Positions 26,011-34,908 of a DNA stretch of 64,000 bases are shown in pieces. The stretch spans positions 1,421,001-1,485,000 of the forward strand of contig NZ_CP084541.1 in the NCBI RefSeq assembly GCF_020410765.1, in the 5' to 3' direction. The DNA is from Streptomyces marincola (GTDB lineage: Bacteria; Actinomycetota; Actinomycetes; Streptomycetales; Streptomycetaceae). The stretch's first letter is position 1, and each line of letters opens with the position of its first letter. A program made the translations under genes and the position numbers. The notes below the pieces were generated by a model that saw nothing but the letters and a program-made list of their open reading frames with translations, did not search any database and was not told where the DNA came from.

Positions 26011-26057
26011 AGGGCGAGGTATCGGCGCCGCTTTCCGCGGTGCCGATGCCTCGCCCT
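26011..26057 (-). terminator. Intrinsic terminator after SDR copy 1
   Basis: Arms 26011-26026 and 26042-26057 pair at 15 of 16 positions, with a further CCGC/GCGG stem inside the loop. On the minus strand the hairpin is followed by TGCCTTTTTC, a real T-tract, making this the clearest intrinsic terminator in the window. Confidence 0.85.
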
Positions 26058-26096
26058 GATGAAAAGCTGTGGAAGTAGGTGCCCTTGGGCCTGCTT

Positions 26097-26852
26097 TCAG
26101 CTCCCGAGACCCTGCGCGAAACCGCCGTCGACGGCCAGCTCGACGCCCGTGGTGTACGTGGCGTCGACCGCGAGGAAGAGGGCCGCGGTGGCGATCTCCT
26201 CGATGGTGCCGTGGCGCTTGAACGGGGTCGTCTCGTCACCCTGCTTCATGAACGCCTCGCGCTCCTCGGCCGACATGCCGGGGACACCCATGGAGGGGGT
26301 GTCGATGTAGCCGGGGGCCAGGGTGTTGACGCGGATGCGGCGCGGCAGGTACTCGGCCGCGAGCACCTGGGCTATCGCCGTCACGGCCTCCTTGGAGCCC
26401 GAGTAGGCGGTCAGGCCGGGGAAGATCGTGTCGTTGGACACGGTGGTGAAGACGATGGCGCCCTCGTCGTTCAGCAGCGGGTCGAGGCGCTTGACCGTGA
26501 AGAAGGCGCCCTTGGTGTTGATGGCGAACGCCCGGTCCCACATCTCCTCGGTCATCTCCTGGACCGGCGCGATCTCCGCGAGGCCGTGGTTGACGAAGAG
26601 GTAGTCGACGCGGCCGAGCTTCTCCTCGACCAGCGTGCCGAGCGCGTCGATGTCGGCCATGCTCGCGGCGTCCGAGCGGACGACGTGCGCCAGCTTCGAG
26701 TCGACCGCCGACCTGGCCTCCTCGATCTTCTTCTCGTTGCGGCCGGTGAACACGACCTCGGCGCCGCCGGCAACCAGGGCCTGGACGATGCCGAGACCCA
26801 TGCCGTGGGTGCCGCCGGTGACGACGGCCTTCTTGCCTGCGAGCTTGCTCAT
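26097..26852 (-). CDS. Short-chain dehydrogenase/reductase (SDR copy 1)
   Basis: The 251-residue classical SDR has VTGGTHGMGLG (residues 11-21), an NHG in place of NNAG, the active-site YSGSK, and a C-terminal ATYTTGVELAVDGGFAQG. The residue 13 before the catalytic Tyr, normally Ser, is Thr here, with a Ser two residues later (TTVSND), so the active site may be shifted. It is paralogous to the SDR at 30350-31114 over its whole length. The ATG has GGAAGG five to six bases upstream. It diverges from the SARP gene across 128 bp containing a perfect 11-bp direct repeat and ends at an intrinsic terminator, so it is a single-gene transcript. Probably a ketoreductase on the polyketide. Confidence 0.87.
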   Translation of the reverse strand: MSKLAGKKAVVTGGTHGMGLGIVQALVAGGAEVVFTGRNEKKIEEARSAVDSKLAHVVRSDAASMADIDALGTLVEEKLGRVDYLFVNHGLAEIAPVQEMTEEMWDRAFAINTKGAFFTVKRLDPLLNDEGAIVFTTVSNDTIFPGLTAYSGSKEAVTAIAQVLAAEYLPRRIRVNTLAPGYIDTPSMGVPGMSAEEREAFMKQGDETTPFKRHGTIEEIATAALFLAVDATYTTGVELAVDGGFAQGLGS

Positions 26853-26902
26853 TGCTGCCTTCCGGTTCCCAGAGGTGGTTACCGTCAGACTGTGCGCCGG
26901 GG

Positions 26903-26935
26903 CGCTTGCGGTCCGCTGTCACTCCGCTTGCGGTC
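26903..26935. promoter_or_regulatory. Direct repeats, SARP-binding-site candidate
   Basis: The 11-bp sequence CGCTTGCGGTC occurs exactly twice, at 26903-26913 and 26925-26935, 22 bp apart start to start. SARP proteins bind direct repeats spaced by 11 or 22 bp on one face of the helix. The site lies between the divergent SDR (start 26852) and SARP (start 26981) genes and could serve both. Confidence 0.65.
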
Positions 26936-26980
26936 GCCTGCGCCAATGCCCCTGTACAGGCGAAGAGTTACGGTGTCCCC

Positions 26981-29900
26981 ATGCGATTTGGGGTTCTGGG
27001 GCCCTTGGCCGTGTGGGGCGCGGACGGGGAGCTGCTTGCGGTACGGGAGGCCAAGGTCCGGGCGCTGCTGGCCGACCTGCTCGTGGATCCCGGCCGCGTC
27101 GTCCCCGTGGACCGGCTGATCGACGACTTGTGGGGCGAGGACCTGCCGGCCAACCCGATGGGCGCCGTGCAGACCAGGGTGTCGCGGCTGCGCCGCACCC
27201 TCGCCGGGGCCGGAGGCCGCGACCTGATCACGTACCGCGCGCCCGGCTACCTGTTACAGGCACCGGCCGACGCCGTCGACGCCGGCCGCTTCACCGCCCT
27301 GACCCTGCGCGCCCGCAAGGCCGCGGACCCCGGGCAGCGCGCGGCCCTGCTCGCGCAGGCCCTCGATCTGTGGCGCGGCCCCGCGTTCGCGGACTTCGCC
27401 GACGAGGAGTTCCCCAGGGCCGCCATCGCCCGCCTGGAGGAGCAGCGCCTCGTCGCCCTGGAGGAGCACGCCGAGGCGCGGCTCGAACTCGGCGAACACG
27501 GCCCGCTCGCGGCCGAACTCGGCGAGCTGACCGCCCGCCACCCGCTGCGGGAACGGCTCCGCGCCGCGCACATGCGGGCGCTGTACCGGGCGGGCCGCGC
27601 GAGCGAGGCCCTCGACAGCTTCCACGACCTGCGGTCCCGGCTGCGCGAGGAACTGGGCATCGACCCCGGGCCCGACGTGACCGCCCTGCACCAGGAGATA
27701 CTCGTGCAGAGCCCCGCTCTGCATGCCACGACCGGCGGCCGTTCCGCGCCGCCCCAGACCAACCTGCCCTCCCCGGTCACCGACCTCATCGGGCGCTCGG
27801 GCGCCGTGTCGGAGATCCGCGACCACCTGCACGCCAGCCGCCTGGTCACCCTCACCGGCCCGGGCGGCGTCGGCAAGACCCGGCTCGCCGTGGAGTCGGC
27901 CACGCAGCTCGCGGACGCCTTCCCCGACGGCTGCTGGCTGGTGGAGCTGGCCGGCCAGGGCCACTCCCCGCGCCCCGACCTCGCGTGCACCGCCGACGAC
28001 CTGGCCGCGGTCGTCGCGGGGACCCTGGGCGTCCGCGACGACACGACCGCGGGCCCGCTGCCCGACGGCCGGACCAACGGCCTCACCGAACGGCTCGCCG
28101 ACGCGCTGCGCGGCAAGCGGCTGCTGCTCGTCCTCGACAACTGCGAGCACGTCATCGGCCCCGCCGCCACCCTCGCCGACACCCTGCTCGGCGCGGCCTC
28201 CGGGCTGCACATACTGGCCACGAGCCAGGACCCGCTCGACGTCACCGGCGAACTGCTGTGGCGCGTGCCGCCGCTCGAACTGCCCGAGGACGCCGCGGAC
28301 CCGGAGACCATCGAACGGTCGGGCGCGGTACGGCTGTTCGTCGCCCGCGCCGCCGCGGCCTCCCCCGGTTTCGCGCTGACCGCGGAGAACGCGGAGGCGG
28401 TGGCCGCCATCTGCCGGCGCCTCGACGGCATACCGCTCGCCCTCGAACTGGCCGCGCGCCGCGTCCGCGTGCTGGGTGTCGAGCAGCTGGCGGAACGGCT
28501 CGGCGACCGGCTCGGCCTGCTCACCGGCGGGCGCCGGGACGCTCCGGAGCGGCAGCGCACGCTGCGGGCCGTCATCGACTGGAGCTGGGAACTGCTCACC
28601 GCCGCGGAACGGGTCGTGCTGCGCCGCCTCGCGGTCCACTCCGACGGCTGCACCCTGGCCGCCACCGAGGCGACGTGCGCCGGCGACGGCGTGAAGCCGG
28701 CCGAGGTGCTCGACCTCCTGGCCAGGCTCGTGGACCGCTCCCTGGTCACCGTCGTGCACGGCGCGGACGGGCCCCGTTACCGGCTGCTGGAATCCGTGGC
28801 CGTCTACTGCGCGGAGCAGCTGCGCGCGGCGGGCGAGCTGGACCGGGCCAGGCGCAAGCACGCCGCCTACTACCTGAGCCTGTCGGAAGAGGCCGACGCG
28901 CACCTGCGCGGCCCCCGCCAGCGGGAGTGGCTGCGCCGCATGGACGCCGAGACCAGCAACGTGCGCGCCGCGCTCGACGCCGCCGTCGCCGACGGGGACG
29001 CCGCCCTGGCCCTGCGGCTCGCGCTCGCCCGGGTCTGGTACTGGGTGCTGCGCGGGCGGCTCAACGAGGCCCAGCGTTCGCTGTCCCTGGCCCTGGCCGC
29101 GAGCGGGCCCGAGCCGCGGGCCGAGCGGGACGGCACCGTCCGCGCGCTCCGCGCGCGCGCCGAGGCGTGGCGGGCCGGCGTGCGCGCCCTGGCCGGCGAC
29201 CACTCCGCCGCCCTGCCCGCGACGGCCGCCCGGCTGCGGGCGCCCGGGCTGGTGCCCGAGGCGCGTGAGCGGGCGATGGCCGGCTGGTTCCTCGGCTACG
29301 TGATGACGAAGTCGGGCAACATGGCCAGCGGCGGCGAGGTCGTGGCCGAGGCCCACGACGGCTTCCGCGCCGCGGGCGACAGCTGGGGCCTGGCCGCGGT
29401 GCTGAGCACCCGGGCCGTCCAGCGTTCCGTGGCCGGGGAGCTGGCGGCGGCGCGCGGCGACGCCGCGGAGAGCCTGGCGCTGTTCCGCGAGGTCGGGGAC
29501 TCCTGGGGCCGGCTCCAGGCCATGGCGGCGCTCGGCCGGCTCGCGGAGATCGGCGGCGACTACACCGGCGCCGCGCGCTGGCACGAGCAGGCCCTGGCGG
29601 TCTCCGAGGAGTTCGGCCTGTGGGCCGAGGCGTCGGTCCGGCTCTCGGAGCTGGGCCGTGTCGCGCTCCTCGCGGGCGACCTCGCGGGGGCCGAGCGGCT
29701 GCACGAGCGCGGCCGGCGGCTCGCCCTGGAGCAGGGCGACACCTCCGCCGAGGAGTTCGCCGAGGTCGGCCTCGCGCTCACCGCGCGGCGGCAGGGGCGA
29801 CTCGACCGCGCCGAGACGTATCTCCGCAAGTGGCTCGAATGGAACCGGCGGCTCGACGGCGACTTCGGCGCCGCGCTGATCCTCGCGGAGCTCGGCTTCG

Positions 29901-30244
29901 TCGCCGAGCTGCGGGGCGACGCGGACGCCGCCGCCCGCCTGCACGAGGAGGGCCTGACCGCGGCCCGCAGGACCGGCGACCCGCGTGCCGTCGCCCTCGC
30001 CAGGGAGGGGCTCGCCGGCGCGCGGGCCCTGGCCGGCCGGCACGTGGCCGCCGCGCGCCTGCTCGGCGCCGCGGCGGCGGGCCGCGCCTCGGTGGGCGCG
30101 AGCCTGCCCGCGGCCGAGAGCGGCGACGTCGACCGGATCACCGCGGCGGTCCGCCAGGCGCTCGGCGACGCGGCGTTCCGCGCCGAGTCCGCGCGCGGCG
30201 CGGCCGGCTACGCCGCCCCCGAGCCGAGGACGGCCGCGGTCTGA
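26981..30244 (+). CDS. AfsR-like SARP transcriptional regulator (SARP-NB-ARC-TPR)
   Basis: The 1087-residue regulator has an OmpR-type winged helix at about 1-90 (MRFGVLGPLAVWG, QTRVSRLRRTLAG) and a BTAD at about 95-245 (DAGRFTALTLRARKA, LRERLRAAHMRALYRAGRASEALDSF). The NB-ARC ATPase has an intact P-loop GPGGVGKT (about 293-300), Walker B LLLVLDNCEHV and GIPLALELAARR. From about 650 onward it is TPR-like helical repeats. The architecture is that of AfsR. Codon 92 is TTA (27254-27256), so it should depend on bldA. It stands at the centre of three mirrored paralogous gene pairs and is the best candidate for the pathway-specific activator. The ribosome site before ATG 26981 is weak. Confidence 0.93.
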   Translation: MRFGVLGPLAVWGADGELLAVREAKVRALLADLLVDPGRVVPVDRLIDDLWGEDLPANPMGAVQTRVSRLRRTLAGAGGRDLITYRAPGYLLQAPADAVDAGRFTALTLRARKAADPGQRAALLAQALDLWRGPAFADFADEEFPRAAIARLEEQRLVALEEHAEARLELGEHGPLAAELGELTARHPLRERLRAAHMRALYRAGRASEALDSFHDLRSRLREELGIDPGPDVTALHQEILVQSPALHATTGGRSAPPQTNLPSPVTDLIGRSGAVSEIRDHLHASRLVTLTGPGGVGKTRLAVESATQLADAFPDGCWLVELAGQGHSPRPDLACTADDLAAVVAGTLGVRDDTTAGPLPDGRTNGLTERLADALRGKRLLLVLDNCEHVIGPAATLADTLLGAASGLHILATSQDPLDVTGELLWRVPPLELPEDAADPETIERSGAVRLFVARAAAASPGFALTAENAEAVAAICRRLDGIPLALELAARRVRVLGVEQLAERLGDRLGLLTGGRRDAPERQRTLRAVIDWSWELLTAAERVVLRRLAVHSDGCTLAATEATCAGDGVKPAEVLDLLARLVDRSLVTVVHGADGPRYRLLESVAVYCAEQLRAAGELDRARRKHAAYYLSLSEEADAHLRGPRQREWLRRMDAETSNVRAALDAAVADGDAALALRLALARVWYWVLRGRLNEAQRSLSLALAASGPEPRAERDGTVRALRARAEAWRAGVRALAGDHSAALPATAARLRAPGLVPEARERAMAGWFLGYVMTKSGNMASGGEVVAEAHDGFRAAGDSWGLAAVLSTRAVQRSVAGELAAARGDAAESLALFREVGDSWGRLQAMAALGRLAEIGGDYTGAARWHEQALAVSEEFGLWAEASVRLSELGRVALLAGDLAGAERLHERGRRLALEQGDTSAEEFAEVGLALTARRQGRLDRAETYLRKWLEWNRRLDGDFGAALILAELGFVAELRGDADAAARLHEEGLTAARRTGDPRAVALAREGLAGARALAGRHVAAARLLGAAAAGRASVGASLPAAESGDVDRITAAVRQALGDAAFRAESARGAAGYAAPEPRTAAV

Positions 30245-30262
30245 ACGGCCGCGCGCACGGCG

Positions 30263-30317
30263 GCGGGCCCCCGCCCTGGGCCCGTCGCGGTGGGCGCGGA
30301 CGGGGGCGGGGGCCCGC
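30263..30317. terminator. Bidirectional hairpin terminator
   Basis: A perfect 14-bp inverted repeat (30263-30276 with 30304-30317), loop 27 nt, lies between the convergent ends of the AfsR-like gene and SDR copy 2. Confidence 0.7.
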
Positions 30318-30349
30318 GGGCGGGCCGGGGGCAGCGCTACCGCGGCGGT

Positions 30350-31114
30350 TCAGCCGCCGGCGATGATGCCCTGGGCGAGACCGCCGTCCACGTTGAGTTC
30401 GATGCCCGTCGTGTACGTGGCGTCGAACGCGAGGAACAGCGCGGCCGACACGATCTCGTCCATGCTGCCGTGCCGCTTCATGGGGCTGATCGCGTCCATC
30501 TCCTTCTCGTGCGTCGCCTTCTCCTCCTCGGTGAAGCCGGGGTAGCCCATCGAGGGGGTCTTGATCGGCCCGGGGCTCAGGGCGTTCACGCGCACGCCCC
30601 GCGGCAGGAGTTCGGCGGCGAAGCCCTTGGCGAAGGACCGCACGGCGGCCTTGGCGCCGCCGTAGACGGTGATGCCCGGGTAGCCCATGACGTCGGCTAT
30701 GGACGTCGTGAAGAGGACCGCGCCGCCCTCGTTGATGAACGGCGCGAGGCGCTGCACCGTGAAGAACGCGCCCTTGGTGTTGATGTTGAAGGTCCGGTCG
30801 TAGTGGTCCTCCGTGACCTTGTCGAACGGCACCAGCTCGGCGATCCCCACGTTGACGAACAGGAAGTCGAAGCGCCCGAGCTTCTCCTCGACCACGCCGC
30901 CCAGCGCGTCGACGTCGGACAGGCTGGCCGCGTCCGAGCGCACGACGTGCGCCGCCTTGCCGTCGAGCCGCTTCCGCGCCTCGTCGATGTTCTTCTCGTT
31001 GCGGCCGGTGAGCACCACCTCGGCGCCCTCCTTCAGCAGCGCCTCGACGACGGCCAGCCCCATCCCGTGCGTACCACCGGTGACAACGGCCTTCTTGTCT
31101 GCGTACCTGCCCAC
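30350..31114 (-). CDS. Short-chain dehydrogenase/reductase (SDR copy 2)
   Basis: The 254-residue classical SDR has VTGGTHGMGLA, a canonical Ser 13 residues before the Tyr of VYGGAK, and a C-terminal ATYTTGIELNVDGGLAQG. It is the full-length paralogue of the SDR at 26097-26852 (shared HVVRSDAAS, NTKGAFFTV and KRHG blocks). Unlike copy 1 the Ser-Tyr-Lys triad is regular. It is the last gene of a leftward run with the Ddn-like and FAD-monooxygenase genes, with gaps of 124 and 181 bp that leave room for separate promoters. Likely a ketoreductase or dehydrogenase in tailoring. Confidence 0.88.
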   Translation of the reverse strand: MGRYADKKAVVTGGTHGMGLAVVEALLKEGAEVVLTGRNEKNIDEARKRLDGKAAHVVRSDAASLSDVDALGGVVEEKLGRFDFLFVNVGIAELVPFDKVTEDHYDRTFNINTKGAFFTVQRLAPFINEGGAVLFTTSIADVMGYPGITVYGGAKAAVRSFAKGFAAELLPRGVRVNALSPGPIKTPSMGYPGFTEEEKATHEKEMDAISPMKRHGSMDEIVSAALFLAFDATYTTGIELNVDGGLAQGIIAGG

Positions 31115-31238
31115 GAATCCTCCTGGAAACGGACCGACCGGACCGCCGGGCCGGATGCCAGGACCCGGCCGGCGGACCGTTTGCCGACAAGAACGCTATA
31201 GAGACCGATCAACCCGGCGACCACCGGCAAGTAATCGC

Positions 31239-31682
31239 TCAGACGCGTTCGAGCACCACGACGGGAATGGTGCGCCTCGTCCTCGGCTCGTAGTGCGTGC
31301 GGTAAACGGGCGCGCGCTCCGCCATGAAATTCCACAGCCGCTCGCGCTCCTCGCCCTCGGTGACGCGCGCGCGGACCACGAACTTGTCGCCGCGCACCTG
31401 CACATGCGCCTCGGGATTGGCCACGAGATTGCGGAACCAGTTCGGGTGCGTTTCCGTGATGCCCGAGCCGGAAGCCACCAGAATGTACGTGCCGTTGTAG
31501 TCCCCGTAGAACAGCCCCGTACGGTACAGCTTGCCCGACTTCCGGCCCTTGACGGTGAGGACCAGGTTGGTCATCCCGCCTTCCATGTAGCCGTCCCTGC
31601 CATCGGTCGCGAGGTAGCGGCGCACGTGTTCCGTAACCGACCAGTCGGGGCTGTCGATCACGCCTTCTTCCCAGGACGCCAT
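31239..31682 (-). CDS. Deazaflavin (F420)-dependent nitroreductase-family protein
   Basis: The 147-residue protein follows the Ddn/FDR pattern: MTNLVLTVKGRKSGKLYRTGL, then DYNGTYILVASGSGITETHP and NWFRNLVANPEAHVQV, the core of the split-beta-barrel F420-binding fold, and VYRTHYEPRTRRTIPVVVLERV at the C-terminus. These enzymes use reduced F420 to reduce quinones, enones or nitro groups. In streptomycete clusters they commonly set double-bond reductions. It lies between the FAD monooxygenase and SDR copy 2, same strand. The start at 31682 is preceded by GGAG-like purines. Confidence 0.88.
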   Translation of the reverse strand: MASWEEGVIDSPDWSVTEHVRRYLATDGRDGYMEGGMTNLVLTVKGRKSGKLYRTGLFYGDYNGTYILVASGSGITETHPNWFRNLVANPEAHVQVRGDKFVVRARVTEGEERERLWNFMAERAPVYRTHYEPRTRRTIPVVVLERV

Positions 31683-31863
31683 GCTTGTTCTCCTTCTCGA
31701 AGTCCGGTGGCCATGCGGCCAGACACCGAGTATGCGGCCCGCCGGGACGGCATCCTTTTCCCGGAGAGACCCGGCGGGACTTTCTTAACCGAGACTTGTA
31801 GTTGTGGTCGAGGCCGGGGCGCCCGGCGGCCCCGGCCCACGCCGTCCCGCCGGGCGCGGTTCC

Positions 31864-33252
31864 TCACGCCGGCTGGCGCGCGGCCTCCCGTCCTGACCCG
31901 CGCGCCGGGCGCAGCCTGCGGCGCAGCGGAGCGGTCAGCACCCGCGCGGCGAGCCCGGGGCGCATCAGCGTGCCGGGCGGGTCCACGAGGCCGAACACCC
32001 GCATGAACGCGTCCGCGACGCGCTCGTCCACGGTCGTCGCCTCCTGCAACCTCCGCATGTAGGCGAGCACGAGCCGCACGTGGAAGGTGCGTTCCCCCTC
32101 CACGCCGGGGAACGCGAGGTCGCCGCCCGCCATCAGCTCCCAGGGCCCGTCGACCGCCTCGCGCGCGAGGTCCCGCAGGTAGGCGAGCGGGTCCGGCGTT
32201 CCACCCCCCGCCACGTGGCGCCGGATGACGAGCGCGGACACGGCCGCGACGGTCATGCCCTGCGCGTAGGTGGGGTTGAAGCTGCACACGCCGTCACCCG
32301 TCACCAGCAGGCCGGCCGGGAAGCGGCCCATCCGCTCGTAGCGCCGCCGCTGGTTGGCCGGAAACCGGTAGCCCACCGGCTCGGTGACGGGTTCGAGGCC
32401 GGCGAGCGCCCGGTGGGCGTCGGGCACGCGCAGGGAGCCGAGGAAGGCGTCGAAGCCCTCCGGGTCGGTGGGCGGGTGGTCGCCGAGCAGGCCGTAGGCC
32501 GTGATCGTGACCCGGTCGTCCTCGATGCGCGCCGCGATGGCGCCGCGCGGCTCCGCGGCCGAGGACACGATGCCGATGGAGACCTCGTTCTCCGCGTACG
32601 GGCTGTCGACGATGCGGTACTGCCGCGTCGTGTACCCGAGGCCGATCTTCTTGCGCTCCTCCTCGACCTTGGGGTAGCCGAGTTCGGTGAGCCAGGCGGG
32701 CACGCGGGAGCCGCGGCCCGCGGCGTCGACGACGAGGTCGGCGTCGAGCACCTCCTCGGTGCCCGCGGCCTCCTCGCGCAGCATGCGCACGCCCGTGACC
32801 CGGGCGCGGTCCGCGGTGGTCTCCAGGCTGAGCACGTTGCAGCGCTCGACGAAGCGCACCTGGGGGATGGCCGCCACCCGCTCGCGCAGGTAGCGTTCGA
32901 GGAACGGACGGCTGACGGTCAGGGCGGCGAGCCCCGTCCTGGCCGGGCGCATGCGCTTGCCGTGCAGGAACCAGCGGATGTCCGCGCACATGTCGCCGAT
33001 GACGCCGCCGTCCGCGACGATCTGCTTCGTGATCCCCGGGAACAACTCCTCCAGAATTATCTGCCCCCGGGCCTGTAAACCGTGCACCTGCCGGCCCTGC
33101 GGAACACCGCGGCGCGGCTCGGTCACCCCGCTGATCTCGTCACGGTCCACGACAACCACTTCGGCGAAGTGATCCGAGAGCACACGGGCCGCGAACAGGC
33201 CCGCGATGCTCCCGCCGATCACAATTGCTCGGTCTCTCCTGACTCCGGACAT
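31864..33252 (-). CDS. FAD-dependent monooxygenase/epoxidase-like oxidoreductase
   Basis: The 462-residue flavoprotein has AIVIGGSIAGLFAARVLSDH (FAD Rossmann motif, residues 9-28), EPRRGVPQGRQVHGLQARG, DLVVDAAGRGSRVPAWL (DG motif area) and GDGVCSFNPTYAQGMTVAA (second FAD motif). This pattern belongs to aromatic-hydroxylase-like flavoproteins that include the epoxidases of polyether pathways and geranylgeranyl-reductase-like enzymes. With a polyene predicted from the PKS, epoxidation of a double bond is an attractive but unproven role. It diverges from the amine-oxidase-like gene copy 2 across a 213-bp promoter region. Confidence 0.85.
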   Translation of the reverse strand: MSGVRRDRAIVIGGSIAGLFAARVLSDHFAEVVVVDRDEISGVTEPRRGVPQGRQVHGLQARGQIILEELFPGITKQIVADGGVIGDMCADIRWFLHGKRMRPARTGLAALTVSRPFLERYLRERVAAIPQVRFVERCNVLSLETTADRARVTGVRMLREEAAGTEEVLDADLVVDAAGRGSRVPAWLTELGYPKVEEERKKIGLGYTTRQYRIVDSPYAENEVSIGIVSSAAEPRGAIAARIEDDRVTITAYGLLGDHPPTDPEGFDAFLGSLRVPDAHRALAGLEPVTEPVGYRFPANQRRRYERMGRFPAGLLVTGDGVCSFNPTYAQGMTVAAVSALVIRRHVAGGGTPDPLAYLRDLAREAVDGPWELMAGGDLAFPGVEGERTFHVRLVLAYMRRLQEATTVDERVADAFMRVFGLVDPPGTLMRPGLAARVLTAPLRRRLRPARGSGREAARQPA

Positions 33253-33371
33253 AATCGTCGCCCCTCTGAAGACTCACGCGGTGCACCGAAACTAGCGGAG
33301 CATGTCCCACGGCAAACCACTGCGCAGTAACGGGGCGCACCCACTGGGCTTTCCGCGTTTCGCCAACCGGC

Positions 33372-33430
33372 CGGTAATCCTCGACCGGTTACCGAGGCAT
33401 GACTGGCACCGGGGACGCGGCCGGTATAAA
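33372..33430 (+). promoter_or_regulatory. Promoter and inverted repeat for amine oxidase copy 2
   Basis: TGACTG (33400-33405) and TATAAA (33425-33430), with 19 bp between, form a plausible promoter 36 bp before the ATG. An inverted repeat CGGTAA/TTACCG (33372-33377 and 33389-33394) lies immediately upstream and may be an operator shared with the divergent FAD gene. Confidence 0.5.
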
Positions 33431-33465
33431 GGTGCCACAAATCCGAGACTCATCCGAGGGGCAGC

Positions 33466-34773
33466 ATGGGCGATTACCGAGACTACGACGCGATTGTCAT
33501 CGGAGCGGGGTTCGCCGGGGTGACGGCGGCACGCGAACTGAGGGCCAGGGGCCTGCGCCCGGTCATTCTTGAGGCCCGCCACCGGATAGGCGGACGCACC
33601 TGGACCGACGATTTCGACGGCACCATGATCGAATACGGCGGCGGCTGGCTCTCGCCCCACCAGTCCCTCGCCGTCCAGGAACTGGAGCGCTACGGCATCC
33701 CGCTGGTCGAAGGCGTGCTGGCCACACCGGAATGGGCCGTCTTCCCCACCGACGACGGGCTCAAGCCGTTCAGCGCCGACGAGGCACTCGGCCGTCTCGG
33801 CAAGCTGCTGACCACGATCTTCGAGGACAGCGGCGAGCTGTTCCCGCACCCCGAGCACCCGATGCTCCGCGCGGACCTGGTCACCGAGCAGGACCGGCTC
33901 TCGCTGCGCGACCACATCGACCGGCTGAACCTCGCGCCCCGCGACGACGCCTGGATCAGCACGCTGGTCGGCGGCTTCTCCGGCGGCAGCAGCCGCGTCG
34001 GCGGGTACACGGCCCTCGCCCACTGGTGGGCCATGGCCGGCGGGCACCTGGAGGGGTGGATCACGATCGAGGGGCAGGCGCCGCGTTCCGGCATGAGCGC
34101 GCTGCTCCAGGAGATACTCAACGACGCCCAGGCGCGCGTGCACCTCAACACCCCGGTCACCGCCATCGCCGACGACGGCCGCACCGTGCGCGTCACCACG
34201 GCGACGGGCCGCGAGTTCTCCGCGCCGGTCGCCGTCGTCGCCGTCCCGACGAACGTGTGGCGCACCATCGACTTCGCGCCCGGCCTGCCGGAGATCCACG
34301 CGGAGGCGGCCCGGCAGGGCATCAGCGTCGACAGCAGCAGCCGGGTCTGGCTGCGGGTGCGCGGCGACTTCGGCCCGGTCCACGTGCGCGACGTCGAGGG
34401 CGGGCTGCTGACCCCGCTGTTCACGCACACGGTGCTGAGCGACAACGAGCAGCTGCTGACCGGCTACAGCCAGAACAAGCAGCTGGACACCTCGCGCCCC
34501 GAGCAGGTCAGGGACGTGCTGGCCCGGCTGCTCCCGCAGGCCGAACTCGTCAGCTACCGCGCTTACGACTGGGGACGCGACCCGTACGCGCTGGGCGGCT
34601 GGGCGCTGCGCAGGACCGGGCAGCTCAGCCGGCACCTGCCGCGCATCCAGCAGCCGCACGGCCGGATCACGTTCGCCAACGACGGCATCGCCAGCGGCTG
34701 GCACGGCTTCATCGACGGCGCGATCGAGACGGGGCACCGCGCCGCGGAGCAGGCCGCGGCGCTCGCCGCCTGA
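33466..34773 (+). CDS. Flavin monoamine oxidase-like oxidoreductase (copy 2, cytosolic)
   Basis: The 435-residue protein has AIVIGAGFAGVTAARELRARG, EARHRIGGRTWTDDF and a C-terminal FANDGIASGWHGFIDGAIETG, aligning along its length with copy 1 at 23994-25427. It has no signal peptide, so it should act in the cytoplasm. In the C-terminal FAD contact, copy 1 reads FAGGDIASGWNG and copy 2 FANDGIASGWHG, so both probably hold FAD. The start has GAGGGG four to five bases upstream. It is transcribed alone to the right and converges on SnoaL-like copy 2 across a perfect hairpin. Substrate unknown; it may oxidise the polyketide or a sugar rather than an amine. Confidence 0.88.
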   Translation: MGDYRDYDAIVIGAGFAGVTAARELRARGLRPVILEARHRIGGRTWTDDFDGTMIEYGGGWLSPHQSLAVQELERYGIPLVEGVLATPEWAVFPTDDGLKPFSADEALGRLGKLLTTIFEDSGELFPHPEHPMLRADLVTEQDRLSLRDHIDRLNLAPRDDAWISTLVGGFSGGSSRVGGYTALAHWWAMAGGHLEGWITIEGQAPRSGMSALLQEILNDAQARVHLNTPVTAIADDGRTVRVTTATGREFSAPVAVVAVPTNVWRTIDFAPGLPEIHAEAARQGISVDSSSRVWLRVRGDFGPVHVRDVEGGLLTPLFTHTVLSDNEQLLTGYSQNKQLDTSRPEQVRDVLARLLPQAELVSYRAYDWGRDPYALGGWALRRTGQLSRHLPRIQQPHGRITFANDGIASGWHGFIDGAIETGHRAAEQAAALAA

Positions 34774-34862
34774 GCCTCGGGCGCGGGCCGGGTGCCGCCC
34801 GGTGCCCTGCCCGCGCCCCGGGCGTCCACGCCCCCAGGTCAGCGGGCCGACCGCACGGCAGC

Positions 34863-34890
34863 GGCGCCCGGGCGTCACCGCCCGGGCGCC
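34863..34890. terminator. Perfect 12-bp hairpin between convergent genes
   Basis: GGCGCCCGGGCG and its exact complement (34863-34874, 34879-34890) flank a four-base TCAC loop, followed by TTGTG. It lies between the convergent amine oxidase copy 2 and SnoaL-like copy 2 genes and should stop transcription from both sides. Confidence 0.8.
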
Positions 34891-34908
34891 TTGTGCGTGC
34901 CGCCGGGG

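Noticed and set aside
25875..26078. 67-codon rightward frame between the amine oxidase and SDR genes
   Set aside because: It runs through the intrinsic terminator hairpin and has no recognisable features.
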